DNA of 64,000 nt from Cephalotrichum gorgonifer (Eukaryota; Ascomycota; Sordariomycetes; Microascales; Microascaceae): positions 232,128 through 296,127 of the forward strand of contig ONZQ02000005.1 of NCBI GenBank assembly GCA_900312665.1, read 5' to 3'. This document shows positions 24,201 through 36,504 of the stretch, in pieces. Position 1 is the stretch's first letter. Every line of letters begins with the position of its first letter. The notes under the pieces were generated by a model. It had not been told where the DNA came from. It saw only the letters and a list, made by a program, of their open reading frames with translations, and did no database searches. The translations under genes and the position numbers were made by a program.

Positions 24201-25847
24201 AAGCACCCTGGAGTGTCTCAATTGCGAAGCCCGCTGCTGGAGCGCCTGGGAAGCATCAGTCTCGGGATCGAGGAACTGACCAAGACTTTGTCTGGAACCA
24301 TAATGCAGGGACGATCCGACATGATCCCGACGTCCATATTTGAGCTTACCAGCAGCTTCTCCGACTCGGATTCAACAAAAACGTCACGCGAGACTATGCG
24401 TAGCTTTGATGAAAGGAGGGACAGCATCTCGCATGTCTATTATCCGGATATCGTCGAGTCTCCTGTCATCTACCATGAGCCAGACGTGCACCTACCCCAG
24501 CAAATTCCGTATCCACCGGGGGACCAGTTCCCCATTTTCATCCCCAGATTACCGGAAGATGTCAATACAGACGGCGGAGTCCAAACCCCCAGACAGCATT
24601 CGCCGAAGAGGATATGGGGAATACCGCCGGACCCGTCCAATCACAGAACGGTCAAGAAATTAGAGGAACGACGGTACCACGATCGTGCCGGATCGATGCG
24701 GCAAGTCCAGGGTGACCATGCAGACGCTCGTCTCAATGTGAATCAAAAGTCCGTAGCTGGAGAAATCTCATCGCCGACCGTTCAACTCGACTCTGCGTCG
24801 GAGCAGAGCTCCGACATCACCGCGCGATCACAGCTCCTCAAGATCAGCAGCTCGTTGTCTTGGCGGAAGAAGAGCGCTCCGTCTACCGCGGCGACCTCTC
24901 CTTTCTGGTCGCTTCTGGGGAAGCCGTTCCGGAAGAGTCCTGTGATCAGCGAGAGTAGTTCGGCGGCGAAGGGTAGCGGAGACGACGCGACTGTCACCCA
25001 GCCTTTCGTGCCGATCGTCTCAGAGGATGGTACACCTTTGGATGCCGGTGATTTCCTCGTCTCATCCCCAGCTGGCGGACTCTCTCCCGTCACTCGTCAG
25101 TCGAGTAATGAGAGCGCTGCAATACACGAGCGGCTATCGCGTTCGGATGTCGTCTCGGGATCGTTGTCGCATCCGGCGTGGGATGAAGAGCCCAGACGAG
25201 GCGTCTCGGTTCCTCCCCGGACACAGCAAGGTGCGGCGTACATTTCCGATGAGGATCTCCGCTCCTTCCCACCGGACCATCCACCTAGAGACTCCTTCTC
25301 GGTCGACATGCCCGCCTGGCCCGAGTCCCTCCGGCCGACGGGGTACACGTCGCAGCCAATGTCCCGCCAGACGAGTGATAACCCTGCCAGGCGATCGCCA
25401 GACATGACACCTAGGTCTCTACCGTTGGGGAGCATGATGCCCAGGGTCAGGCAGCGACGTCCCTCGAACGTGGAGACAGAGCCCTCACCTAGGCTGGCGC
25501 AGCTGGAGTCCGGCCCGTTCCAGAGCTGGGAGGAGAGGCACGTCCGGGGCCGGAGCCGACACGTCACCAGCTTCCCGGCCTCGAGGAGGGGAAGGACGCT
25601 CGGGGTCGGAAAGTCGGATTTTGTCTCGAGCGGGCTGAGCATTGGAGAGGACGCCCCGCTGTCAGGGGGGATTCTGACGGGCGACGGGAATTTAGTCGCG
25701 TTCGGGAGGGAGGGAGTGGACGGGGACGAGGAGGGGGACGGGACCGAGGATGGGGGGAACGGTACGGGATATGCCAAGGAGAGGGACGGGAAGGCGAGGG
25801 ATGAGGATCTGAGGGGTGTGGGACTTGGTATCATGGATGGCGAGTAG
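21227..25847 (+). CDS. STAND/NLR-type protein: alpha/beta-hydrolase (LipA/SesB-like) plus NB-ARC
   Basis: Intracellular signal-transducing NTPase of a kind linked in fungi to non-self recognition and cell death. The proposed exons are 21227-21238, 21473-22161, 22282-22531, 22626-23712 and 23788-25847, 1365 residues. An N-terminal serine-hydrolase domain has VFVHGLNG and a nucleophile elbow HSLGG (S121). The nucleotide-binding part has a P-loop GGGKS (K442), a Walker-B-like LIVFDG, ILYTSTNR and a GLPL-like LPLMIHVAGQHL, then a winged-helix-like segment (LSFFAHTIPVEMF). No ankyrin, TPR or WD repeats follow; instead about 510 residues from about 855 on are Ser/Pro/Arg-rich and look disordered. 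All joins after exon 2 keep frame. The 12-nt first exon is a weak guess: it joins at phase 0 to an acceptor at 21472, and the true start could differ. Confidence 0.88.
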
Positions 25848-26716
25848 GGTTTTATATGTCTGGGTGTAAGATGTCCATTTTCCTTTTAGAGTTGTTGTTT
25901 TATCAAAGCAGACGGATGGGGACATATGTGATAGGATAGAGTATAACGGATTGGAATACCCCATAGAAATAGATTATCTTGTTTGGATTTGCGTTTTGGC
26001 TTGGAGCTACGTATGGTCTGTTCTGTTTTACACTAGAGGGGCCTCTCGGACCCATGGTCTCACTAAGACGTCTATCTCCCTTGACCGACCTAATCGGCTC
26101 CATCCCAACAGTCCTCCTGGGTAGGAGCAATGATCAAGTATGCATGCCAGATAGTCCAGAGCCTGAACGGCCAATAGATAGAAGACATAAGAAACTGAGG
26201 CAAGTAGAGCTAAAGAACGACATAGGAAGCTAGGCGGGGAAACAAGACACCTCCCGGGCCGAACACCCCCCTCTCACCTTCACTTACACAGAGAATGAGG
26301 GGACGCCTGTGCCTAGTTCTTTCCTTCCAGCCGCATGCGTCTATTTGATTTTTTGGGGGGTTCTCGTAGGTGAACTCTTGGTCCGATAATCTAGCCTTCA
26401 TCCAAAACCATCCCATCCGTCAATGCCTCCATCATCCCCCCCGCCAAAGACCGCCGGTTTCAAGGGGGCTACATACACAATTGGGGGGGAGGGCTGTGTG
26501 GTTCCGTTTCCATTTCAGTAATGCCAGCATTTCCATGTTCCATGTCCATTTCTCCATTTCCACGAAAAATGCATCCGAACCCCGAAGCCCAAGCCTAGCC
26601 TCCCCCTCGCACCCCCCGATCCCCGGAATTCCTTGCCGCTATACCACCCACCATATTTCCCTCCACCTCACATACCCCTGACATCTATATCACCCGCTCC
26701 CTACTCTCAACTTCCA
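25848..26716. other. Convergent 3' space between STAND gene and eIF2A
   Basis: No gene supported. AT-richer sequence up to about 26000 probably holds the STAND 3' UTR, and the C-rich stretch after 26400 the eIF2A 3' UTR. Confidence 0.5.
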
Positions 26717-28996
26717 TCAGTTCTCCCCCAGCGCAGCCAGCTCCTTCAGCACCGCCTCCTTGGTGCTGATCTTCTTCATCTGCGTGTCCTCCAGCTTCTC
26801 CCGCCTGGCCAGCCTCATCTCCAGCTCCTCGATCGCGCGGATCTTCTTCTGCAGGCTGCGGATCTTCTTGGCGTTGGGGTTCACCTCCTCGGCCTGCTGC
26901 CCCTCCGCCGGCTGGGCCTGCTGGGCCTGCGGCGCGCCGGCGCCGCCCCCGTTCACAGCCGCGCCGCCCTGCGAGCGCGCCGTGTTACTCCGGCTCCTTG
27001 CCGGCCGCGACACGCTCCTGTTCTGCCTGTGCCCCTTCCTGTCCGGGCTGCGCGACCCGTTGGCGCCCTGGTGGCGCGGCGGCGCGAGCATCGCGCCCTG
27101 GCCCTGGCCCTGAGCCGCCGCCGCGTCGCCGTTCGCCGGGCCCTCGCCCTCCGCGTTCGCCTTCTTGCCCCTCCGCTTCTTGTTCTTCAGCGCCGCCTTC
27201 GACAAGTTTTCATCGCCGTTGACGGGTTCCGCGCCCACGACGGCGGGCTCGGCACCGGGCACGCCCCGGCGGACGCCGCGCCCGAAGCCGTTCGGCGCCA
27301 TCGTGGTCGTGGGAGTCGTCATGATGTGTGCGGCACCGCCCTCATCCTCGCGCTTGAAGTGGAGCGGCGTGGCGAGCCCGCGCGCACCGGGGGGGCGGTA
27401 CGCGCCGGCGGGCTTGCTGGGCGTCTTCACCGTCCCGAGGAATTTGGTAGCCGACGAGTGCTGGGGAGGGACGATCCTGAGCGGGTCGGCCTTGGCGGGC
27501 CTGTCCAGGGGTCGCCACAGAGCCGAGTACAGCTCGTTAAACTCCTGGTTGTACATCAGAGGCCCGGTGACGTGCCACAGCTTGACCCCGTTGTCCACGC
27601 GGAGGCGCGGGGACAGCGTGGCGGTCATGATGTAGCGGCTGTCGGGACTCCACTCGCAGATGCTCGGGTTGCCGCTCTCGATGGTGCAGAGCTTACGGAA
27701 GTCCTTCTCCATGTCGTAGACGTCCATCTGGCCCGCGAGGTTGCCGAACCCGGCGACCAGGACGAACCTACCGGTGGGCGAGAAGATGACCTTGTTGCGC
27801 GGGCCGATGGGGAACGAGTGGGTCGCGACGGCGCGGTGGTTGAAGATGGTGGTCTTGGCCGGCATGTATCCGTAGACCACCCCGAACTCCTTCGAGTTCG
27901 GGGACCAGGCCACGTCGTGGATGGGGCCATCCTTGTCGAGGGTGACGCGGGCGTCGAACTCTCCCTTCGCACTAAGGAGGTAGAGAATGGTTTCGCCGTA
28001 GTAACTCTTGTTGGACTTGTCCACCTCGGTCAGGGCCTCGACGAGGAGGGCGGTGCCCAGGTTGTTCCAGCTGAGCTTCACCTTGTCGCTCTTGAAGAAC
28101 GACTTCTGCGACATCGGGCTCGAGAAGTTGGACGAGTCGAAAATCTTCACGGAAGCGGGGAAACCCTGTTTATTATATCATTAGCCCGCTGAACAGCTCT
28201 GGAGATGATAGGGCCCATAGAATGGGCGATGCCGGCGCGCAAGGTGAAAGAGGACCGAACGAGTTGCAGTCGAAACATCAGAAAATTAGGTGATATTGGT
28301 CTCATGGCCACAAAGGGCTCTGAAGTAGCAAATACTTGTAGAACATCATGTACAGTGGGACTGGTTGGGGTGAAAGCGCTCGGGAAGGGGGGGGGGGGGG
28401 GTTAGTTTTCTTACCTTGGTCTGGGGCACGTAAACGGCGACACTCTGAAGCGGGCCCGGGGCGAGGGCGAATTGTTTCACGCCCTCGACACGCAGCTTGT
28501 TCCAGACGGTCTGGAGGTCGCCGCTCTGGAAGAACTGGACCTCGTTCGTCACCAGTCGAGCGCAGTGCTTCTCGTCAGACGTGTAGGCAAGGTGCCATCC
28601 GTCCTGCTGCTTCTGCACGAACTTCCCGACAGGCTCGGCGGTACTGGGTTGGGAGGGGTCGGCGGACTTCTCGACGCGCCACACCTTGAGGTTCTTGTTG
28701 GCATCGCCGGCCTCATCCTTCGAGGGGCGCTCCCAGGTGCTCAGGAAGGAACCCTTGGGCGAAAAGTCCAACTCGTACACATTGGTGAGGCCCAGGGTCA
28801 TGACAGTGATCGAGGTCGAGGCATCGCAGACGGTCACCTCGGTCGGGGTCGCCCAGGCGAACCAGCGACCGCAGGGCGAGTATTGGGAGAAGCGGGAGGT
28901 GATCTCGGAGTTGAGGACGGGCCTATAGGTGGGGTCGGCGTCCATGAGGCCGACGGCCTTCTGGGTCCGGTACGCGAATTGCAACGGTAGAGCCAT
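26717..28996 (-). CDS. EIF2A: Eukaryotic translation initiation factor 2A
   Basis: Monomeric cytosolic initiation factor that can deliver initiator tRNA to the 40S subunit in a GTP-independent way; the family has a beta-propeller with WD-like blades. Exons are 28996-28415 and 28165-26717, 676 residues. The N-terminal half shows propeller-type strands (SQYSPCGRWFAWATP, ELDFSPKGSFLSTWE, HDVAWSPNSKEFGVVYG, CEWSPDSRYIMTATLSP, KLWHV). The C-terminal third is Pro/Gly/Lys-rich (KNKKRRGKK), then a charged helix from about 625 (KKIRSLQKKIRAIEELE). The 249-nt intron contains a run of 15 G on the + strand. The single join is phase 0 and both sides are strongly conserved in kind. Confidence 0.95.
28387..28401 (+). 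repeat. G15 homopolymer in eIF2A intron
   Basis: Fifteen consecutive G on the + strand (C on the coding strand), 14 nt inside the intron from the donor. Confidence 0.85.
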
Positions 28997-31802
28997 GACT
29001 AGTTAAAGTCACAGTCAGTGGTGGGTCTTCGGGTATGGGGACTTTCGTTGTCGGAGGATTCAGTCACGCCGAGCGCCGCGGCTGAGAGATGGTTGTTTGA
29101 AATTTCCCTTTCCTACTCGCACTTCTTCCGAAGAGCGTTTTCACAACTTGGCTCGTTCCTGAAAGGGCGGAGACAAGGTTCTGTCGAGATACTCTGCGCG
29201 GGCTTGGTTCGTTCGCGAGGGACAAAATAAAATAAAAACAGAGTTTTAGTCTGTTGTTATTCGAGGTATTTTCCCTTGGACGAAGCAAAGGGGCGTGGTA
29301 AAACCTTGATAGACGGAAGCTCTGAATATCGAAGACTCGTGTGTCTGGTGACGATACTCTTCTGCGCGGAGAGGCAATCAAATATTCACAGCAGCACCAG
29401 GGCCAGCTAAGGCGGTGTCGGTGTTCGGTCTGTTGAGGTGGGAAATTTCGGTTTTTCGGTTTTGGTTGGGCCGCGATTGTTGGAATTCGGACCAAAACAA
29501 TGGGGACAATAACAAGTTACTCCAAAAGATATCGGAGTCAAATGTTGTTTTGCCGCGCGCGAAAAAGTTTTGGGTGGTGGGACAGAGGAATCAAGGGAAG
29601 AGGGAAGAAAAAAAGAGGAGGGAAGGGAGAGAAGATTAGGAGCACCGTAGAAGGATGGAATTGACAAGCGGCGCTGTGGCGGCGGCGAACAGGATATGCT
29701 GACCTCGAAGGGCACGAAAGGGGACGACGAAGGAGGAAAAAGAGACAAAGGCGAAAGAGGGCTAAAAAAAAGTTCGATTGGAGGTTTGAAGTGGGTTTTA
29801 GGCGCAAGCCACGGTGGCTAGGCGAGGATAGTGTGGCTTGGCCCCTTTTGTTGCCTGCACTTTTGCCTCCCCCGCCAGACCCCGCCAGCCCCCGCCAGCC
29901 GAGGCTGGTTTTGAGAGCGGAGTCGGTCAGTGCCTGCCACTTGGTGGTCCTCGGACGCCGCGCCCACGCTAGTACCCATCGGGTTAGGTACTACCGAGCC
30001 CAAGAAATGCCGTCGACCGATTTGACTCTCGGGCACTAGCGCAGACCTACTTGTGCAAGTACTCCGCTCTTTCACATCTCTTGGAGAGAGGCAATAGTAA
30101 CTTGTCAGCGGGCAGGGGTTGGGGTTTCGACAAAGCGGATGCTAAGCTAATATATCACAGCTCACACCGGGCCATAGCTTAGAACTGCGGATCGCCTATA
30201 TCCAGTGCGTTTGCGTTTGGGATTTGAGGTCTCACGCTTCACATTTCCCCCACCGATGTTTCCATCGCTTTCAACCCTTCGGGCTGACTACTCAAGTACT
30301 TGTACCCTTTTCAGGTCAACCCAATCTCATGCGTGCTAGCCTATTGCAGGTAAGCGCTATTATCGACAGCGGAATCATGCGGATGTGGATAGGCGATGTT
30401 CGACACTTGACACTACATGCACATTCTTAATACTCGATACGTGATAATTGAGGCCACATACTAGATACTGGCTACTCGGTTAAGAAAAATCCGCGCGAGT
30501 CGGTATTCTTCTGGAAATGTCCAGCATCGATCAACTCTCTTTCAAGGCTATGGTGTTTCGTGCTTATTTCCGCCGCGGTCTTGAGGTCGGTAGCGCTTGC
30601 CAACCTAGACCCCCTGGACCTGTCCTCAACAGGGTTCCTTCACTCAAGAAGTAGGAGACATGAGACGGGAAGCAAGAGCGAAGGACAAAGCCTCCACACC
30701 ATGCAATGAGGCAAGAATGATCCCCTTTTGGTCCATTTTGTCATGCCGCATCACTCCATTCCACAACAGCACTCTCATGCTCTCACTCCCACTCACCTGC
30801 TCCGTCGTAAGCCGAGCTCCCAGTTTCTATCTCATATCGCATTTCCCCGAACCCTTCGTATCCTACGTGCCCTATATCTCCTCTTGCGTGGAGTTCCCGT
30901 TTGCCCCAGGCCAGAGAATGCTGAGGGCCCATGGATTATAGAAATTCGGGTCTAATGCAACCCACCTTGAGGGGTTGGCCGTCCTGAGTCAATCTTGACC
31001 GCCACAACCTTCTTCTGACAGCAGGAGACGACCCTGGGGCATAGCTCAGGCATGATGAATCCCTCTACCAACCGTTCCCCGCCTCAGGTTCCCGAAGCAA
31101 CTTTACTTGAACGCCACGTTACTACTTCACCCTCATATCAGGCCTCGGTGAGACGTAGTTCGTCATCTTGTCTATCGCAAATCCATCCTCGAACTCACCC
31201 TACCTTCCTTCCCCATCACTGCTAAGATATCTCCCGTAGCAACCGCCCTCACACTTATTGCACCCTCTCCCGCATCGACGAAGCCGAGGAGGTTACCCCC
31301 CCCCCCCTTCCCCATCCCCCCCCCTTTTCTATGCAAGCTCGAGGGAGTCCCCTCGCAGCTCTAACCCGGTACGGAATGCCTTCGGCTGATGACTGTTGTC
31401 TGTAGTCCGTGATCCAGATGAGGGAGGTCTCGTAGCTAGACCCTGGGCGGCTTGTACGATACAACTCTCGCGTTATGTTCATGACACTGCACGGCATGGG
31501 TGACCTGCGATCAAACTGTCACGTATTGCACGACCTGGAAGGATTTTACTATTACTGATGGGCTTCAATATAAAAGAATTGTACTATGTTTACAAACAAT
31601 GACACCTTGTTTTAATAACCCTGTATAATCGTGATGCCGCCATATCAGTACCTATAAAAATTCACTGAAAGTGAAGATTTCGACATCCAAACGCCCCTAA
31701 TCCTTGTTTTTTCTCTTCTCAATGCTGAGCTCCAAGTGATCCATGCAAAATCCCCGCATTCAATGTCAAATTCGTCCTTATCGTAAGCGAACCATCCCTT
31801 CC
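28997..31802. other. Intergenic 2.8 kb, promoter of eIF2A and 3' side of RPAP1
   Basis: No gene supported. It holds a TACTTGTAC site at about 30295 and a C12 run at 31296-31307. Open frames of up to about 140 codons near 29064-29495 and 30660-30941 lack motifs or good start contexts. Confidence 0.5.
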
Positions 31803-33020
31803 TCACCTCGGCCTAATCTTCTCCTTCCAACCCCCCTTCTCAAACAGCCACAGCGCCTCCAGCGCAAAGGCCTGACTGGACCTATGCCCGTGCTCCTGCG
31901 CCGCCGCCTCCGCCAGGCTGTCCAGCACCCTCCCCTCCTTGACGCTATGCCATATCCCCATCGCCATCGCGTCGTCTATCGTCGTCCCCCACTCCCCGTT
32001 GCCCAGCCTGTACAGGATCCTCCCTAGCGTCTGGAACGCCATGCACCTCTGTGCGGGGACCGCGCTCCTCGCGAGTATGCTCAGCTCCTCGACGGTATAC
32101 CCCGCCGCCTCCGGCGCCTGACCATGGTGATGCAGCCCCTTCGACACGGGAATGGAGCGGCTGAGACGAGGCGGCAGGAGTCTCCCCGTGAAGTCGAAGC
32201 GCAGAGCCGAGGTCGAGACCGTGGCCTGGTCGGGGAAGTAGGGCGACTCCTTGTCCGCGTGGCTGCCCTCCGTCGGGAGCGGCGCCATCCACGCGAGCTT
32301 GCTCGGGTCGGCGGGGAGGTTGGGGAAGTACTTCGTGTGTAGGCTCTCGAGGAAGTCCGGGTCCGAGGGGTCGAGGTCCGGGTCGCTGGGCGCCGGGAAG
32401 TGCGTCGACTTCGGGGCGTCCGATATGGGGAAGAGGTTCTCGGGGGGCTTATCCGGGGCTCTGTCCTCGTCCACGGGCTGCCGGCTCGGGGCCTTTGGCG
32501 TGGCGGGTTGTTTCGGGGCTGCCGCGGGGGCTTGTTCGGAGACGTCCTCGACAGTGACTGTGGGAGGCGGTAGGCGGCTCTCGGACGGGCCGTCGAAGGG
32601 CAACTTGGTCGTGTCTTGCTCATCGATATTCGACCGCTTGAACAGACGCTCGATAAGCGAAGCGTCGAGCCCGTTCATCAACTCGCGGCGCGCCGCCTCG
32701 ATCTCCGCCGGCGCCATGCCCTGTAACAACTCCCTGTTCTCGCGGTCGATTCTCCGCTTCTCGGTCGCGTAGAAATCATCACCAGCAGTGGAGGGGCCAC
32801 CCCGGTTCCCCTGCGGTGTGGATCGCGATGTGGAGGCCGGCTTGTTGGCGGGGGCGGGGGCGCCGGCGGCAGCAGCGGCTTTCCTCTGCTTGAAGGCAGA
32901 GACACGCTTCTTGGGTGCGGGGAACCCTGTCGCGGGCGACTTGAAGTCGTCATCCTGTAGGGGATTATGCGACCCTACCTCATTCTCGACGAGGTCGTTC
33001 ACAAGAAGACTGGAATCCAT
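31803..33020 (-). CDS. RBA50: RNA polymerase II-associated protein 1 (RPAP1/Rba50 family)
   Basis: Factor that helps assemble or import RNA polymerase II. It is a single exon of 405 residues, near the length of yeast Rba50. An RPAP1_N-like region at about 85-145 contains EKRRIDRENRELLQGM and IEAARRELMNGLDASLIERL. The RPAP1_C-like region at about 270-350 contains ALRFDFTGRLLPPRL, GLHHHG and AVPAQRCMAFQTLGRIL. Between them is a Pro/Asp-rich linker. The head has a basic KKRVSAFKQRK patch. The C-terminus ends with WLFEKGGWKEKIRPR. It starts at the first in-frame ATG. Confidence 0.93.
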   Translation of the reverse strand: MDSSLLVNDLVENEVGSHNPLQDDDFKSPATGFPAPKKRVSAFKQRKAAAAAGAPAPANKPASTSRSTPQGNRGGPSTAGDDFYATEKRRIDRENRELLQGMAPAEIEAARRELMNGLDASLIERLFKRSNIDEQDTTKLPFDGPSESRLPPPTVTVEDVSEQAPAAAPKQPATPKAPSRQPVDEDRAPDKPPENLFPISDAPKSTHFPAPSDPDLDPSDPDFLESLHTKYFPNLPADPSKLAWMAPLPTEGSHADKESPYFPDQATVSTSALRFDFTGRLLPPRLSRSIPVSKGLHHHGQAPEAAGYTVEELSILARSAVPAQRCMAFQTLGRILYRLGNGEWGTTIDDAMAMGIWHSVKEGRVLDSLAEAAAQEHGHRSSQAFALEALWLFEKGGWKEKIRPR

Positions 33021-36000
33021 GCTGGTGGTTCAAACCAAGTTTGTAGTACGAAAAATCCATGAGAGGGTGCGGTGCCTCCATGCTGGTGGCGTTGGATTTC
33101 CCCAGCTGAGTAGAAGCTGATGTTTGGATTACTAAGCTAATCACCGGGTTCTGCTCAAGAGAGGGGTGGGGCAACGGTTTGGCCCGATTTACTGGATCCC
33201 GCCGCAATCCAAATCCATTTGTTGGACAACGTGCACCCTGGGCATGTGACACTGGGCCCAGGTGCACCTCAACACGGTAGAAAATATGTGGGAAGCTCCT
33301 AGACAATTGAGTCGTAATTTTAATCTTACTTTATAATGGCTGCTTAAAGAGAATACTGGGAAATCTTGTTAACCTTCGATGGCAGGGTGCTGGCTATTTA
33401 AGGACCCTGGAAAGGGGGGTTCAATGGGGCTGATGGACTTGACAGACACTGTGGCTGGTGTGACTGCCAGCCACAAGCATCTGCATTAGCGCCGATCTTC
33501 GAGAAGGAAACCACAGACGCGGGTCTGGGGTATTACGCCATTTAGATACACACCCACCAATCGCATGCATCTATCCCGCAGGATATGTACAATCAAAAGT
33601 ACGGTACGATCGGAATCGCCGGCGCCCCGTCGCGAAAATTAACAAAGCAAAATACAGAGAAGATAAAACAATACGATTGTTAACCTAGTGTCCGAGATAA
33701 AAATGACCATTGCATCCCGGAAGGAAGGGAGGGCAGCGGGGCAATGCTCCAGCTACCAGTAGGAGTACGTACACGTAGGTATTGCTTGGCATACGCTAAA
33801 CCGCGTAGCTGCTTACGTCTGTGGTGTCGCATTTTGTCGTTTGCTTGCAGCATACTGGACCCCGGTACGTATGATGTACTCAGTATGGTGTTAGGCGGCA
33901 GAACCCACTTGTGCGCGAAATTACTAAGATAATGCATCTCCTGAGAACCGCTCCTCGGTGGGCGGTCGGACGCGGCGGGCGGTGATGTGCAGCGATCCAT
34001 GCGCTGGACAAGTTAATCTTATTTGTGATCGCTGAGGCCGAGGGATCTGAGACGTTTCCGCCGTTTCCCCCCATCCGGAGCGGTTCGTGAAGGGAAGAAT
34101 AGCCCGCACCGGGCCATATGATGTGCAATTGAAATATATGTTATGCTCCAATTGAAAAATAAATGAACCAGCAGACGAGCGAAGACATCACTGTTATTGT
34201 CGGACGAGCGATAATAGTAGTAAGCAGCCAGGGTGAGGAAGAGATGAGGGGTGCGGGGAATTTCGTGGCTTGACCGACAGGGTCCCTCCTGGGTCTTATT
34301 GGTCGGGAACCTCCTATTGTCCGTTTCTGGAAGCGGCAGCACACCCCACCCACCTTCATGTACCGACACGCCTGCCCCATGCGGGAAGATATAAGTACCT
34401 CTACCTTAGTGTTAAGCGCGACGACGACCACCCCACGGCTGGACCGTGTTGAAATGAATCGTAACTCGATGGCCTTATTAGGTCTGACAATAGTGGAAAT
34501 GGGAATATTCATCATTTGTTAAATAAAGAAAAAAGGAAATTATTCAAACGATGTTGGGGGAAGGCGACAGTCGAAAATACATAAATGGATGCCTTTGCTT
34601 TGTCGTGGGTGTGGTCGTCCGGGTTTGTTAAGGCTGAATGAAGCTTGCGTGTTAGAGACAAAGATAGGGGCTCGACAATGGCGTTGAATACAATAATTTG
34701 GCCGGAACTGGGACAATTTAGTCTTCTCATTTATAACCACCATAATATCGTACTCTTAATACACAGAAGAATCTTTGAGCTGCGACAGGGACATATTCTG
34801 CTCCGTTTAATGTTGACGCGGGCCTCCGTCCTCAAGGCCCTCGCCCCGCCATCCAACCTACATATCCGCCCGCGGGGTACAGGTACAAGGCGCGGACTGG
34901 GGTTACATTGGGGTTCGTTTATCAGGTTCCACGCGAATTCCACATCAGTCTTTCCTTGGCGTTCTTCAACACCTCGGGAAAAGCCTTTCTGGCAGGGACA
35001 AGCGTGCTTCTTCCATGTTTGCCTGCATCCGAGCTTGTCTCGCTTGTACACACTTCGGGTCATTGTCTGGCTCTGATGCCACCGTGCAAGTAGTGGCTCT
35101 GCCACCCGTCGGCGCTCCCACACGCCCACCCCACGCCCTCACTTCAGGTAAGCCCCCTGCCTGCCTGCCTTTATTCCCGTTTATCAGTCCCCGCAACCGG
35201 TCGCCGCGACCGCGGGAGGCAGGCATAATACTCATACAAGCAGCGTTCCACATTTTCCTGCTTCCTAAGGCGGCCATCCATCCTGATGATACCCGTACCT
35301 CGAGGCTTTTTGGGGACCTGCTGATCCACGCTCCACCCCCCCTTCCCGGATTGTGCTTTTACTCCGTGTTTAATCATAATTTGCTTCCCTTGGCCCCCCA
35401 AATGATGCTCTCGTGGTTTCGCACTAGCTGTGCCCATGTCCATGCCCCCATTCCGTTCCCCCATCTCCCCTGACGCCTGACCATTTCATTTTTTTAACCC
35501 TTTCCCGCCCGTTCCTTGCACCGGCGGTCCTATCCCTCCATTTGCCCCTAATAGTGATTTTCCCTGTCTCATCCGAGCTAAATAAACACCCCGAAAGTTG
35601 ATGGTTTTCTCCGGCCCAAAAAATTGCCTCCATCGCCACATCCCCCCCAAACCCCGTTCCTCTTCTTTTCCTCTTTTCCAACCTCCATTTCCCACCACAA
35701 CAACACCGCCATTCCACCACATCGGACGAAAAATCATCAAAACAACATTGTCGCCGAATGGCATGCATCTCAAAAAGTCGATCATTCTGCAGCCAAAAAT
35801 CTGAAGATTTGTTCTATGCCCTCTAATTGACGCGAACCCGCCTGCACGACCGCATTTTCGAGTTCGAACGCCCCCGACCTCGCTGTTTGGCGCCCGGCCT
35901 ACTCTGAGAGGGACTGGGTGTTGTGATCGTGAGGCTATTCGGACCTTCCGATCCATCCATCCCCCCTTCCCGCACGGGCCTGGTGCTCGGAATTTCCCAC

Positions 36001-36504
36001 CTACCCACCGTGTCACTCCACTCAGCTTGGAGTGCGAACTCGCCTCTGATTGGTAGCCCGACTTCCCGACGCTCTGATTGGCCCCGTCACTTTGAGACAG
36101 CTGTTAGCCACTCTGCGAATACACGCCCCTGCTCCGCACCCAAACCTGAGCTCTCCCAAACCAGCCAGGGCTCATCGCGGCAATATCAGGGTGACTGGAA
36201 CTTCATCCCGAGCCTGACGAGCGCATCAATTACCCATTCAATTCTTTTATTGTGTTCAAATGGCCCTTCTTTTTAATTAATTATTCATTGTTCTTTTTTT
36301 CCCCCGCAAAAGCGACCCCCATTTACCACCTCACCTTACATTGTCGCCTGCAGCCGCCACCTTCAAGGATACCTCACATTTCCAAGGGCCAATTCACCCG
36401 CAACCATTCAAAGACATTTCACTCCTTCTTCTCAGGCCGAAGACCAAAGACCAAAGGAAAGGGAAGAGGAATAAACACCACCAATCGTCTCGTTTCTACC
36501 CGCT
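33021..36504. other. Divergent 3.5-kb region between RPAP1 and Hpc2
   Basis: Both promoters must lie here. No gene supported. A pair of CTCTGATTGG elements (inverted CCAAT) is at 36044 and 36072. A TAC-rich site is at about 33762-33780. Confidence 0.5.
36044..36081 (+). promoter_or_regulatory. Twin inverted CCAAT boxes upstream of Hpc2
   Basis: CTCTGATTGG occurs twice with a 28-nt start-to-start spacing, about 430-460 nt before the Hpc2 ATG. ATTGG is the reverse of CCAAT, bound by the HAP/NF-Y complex in fungi. Function here is inferred only from the motif. Confidence 0.4.

Noticed and set aside
26633..28192. 519-codon + strand frame opposite eIF2A
   Set aside because: Antisense shadow with Leu/Arg/His bias; eIF2A on the minus strand is clear.
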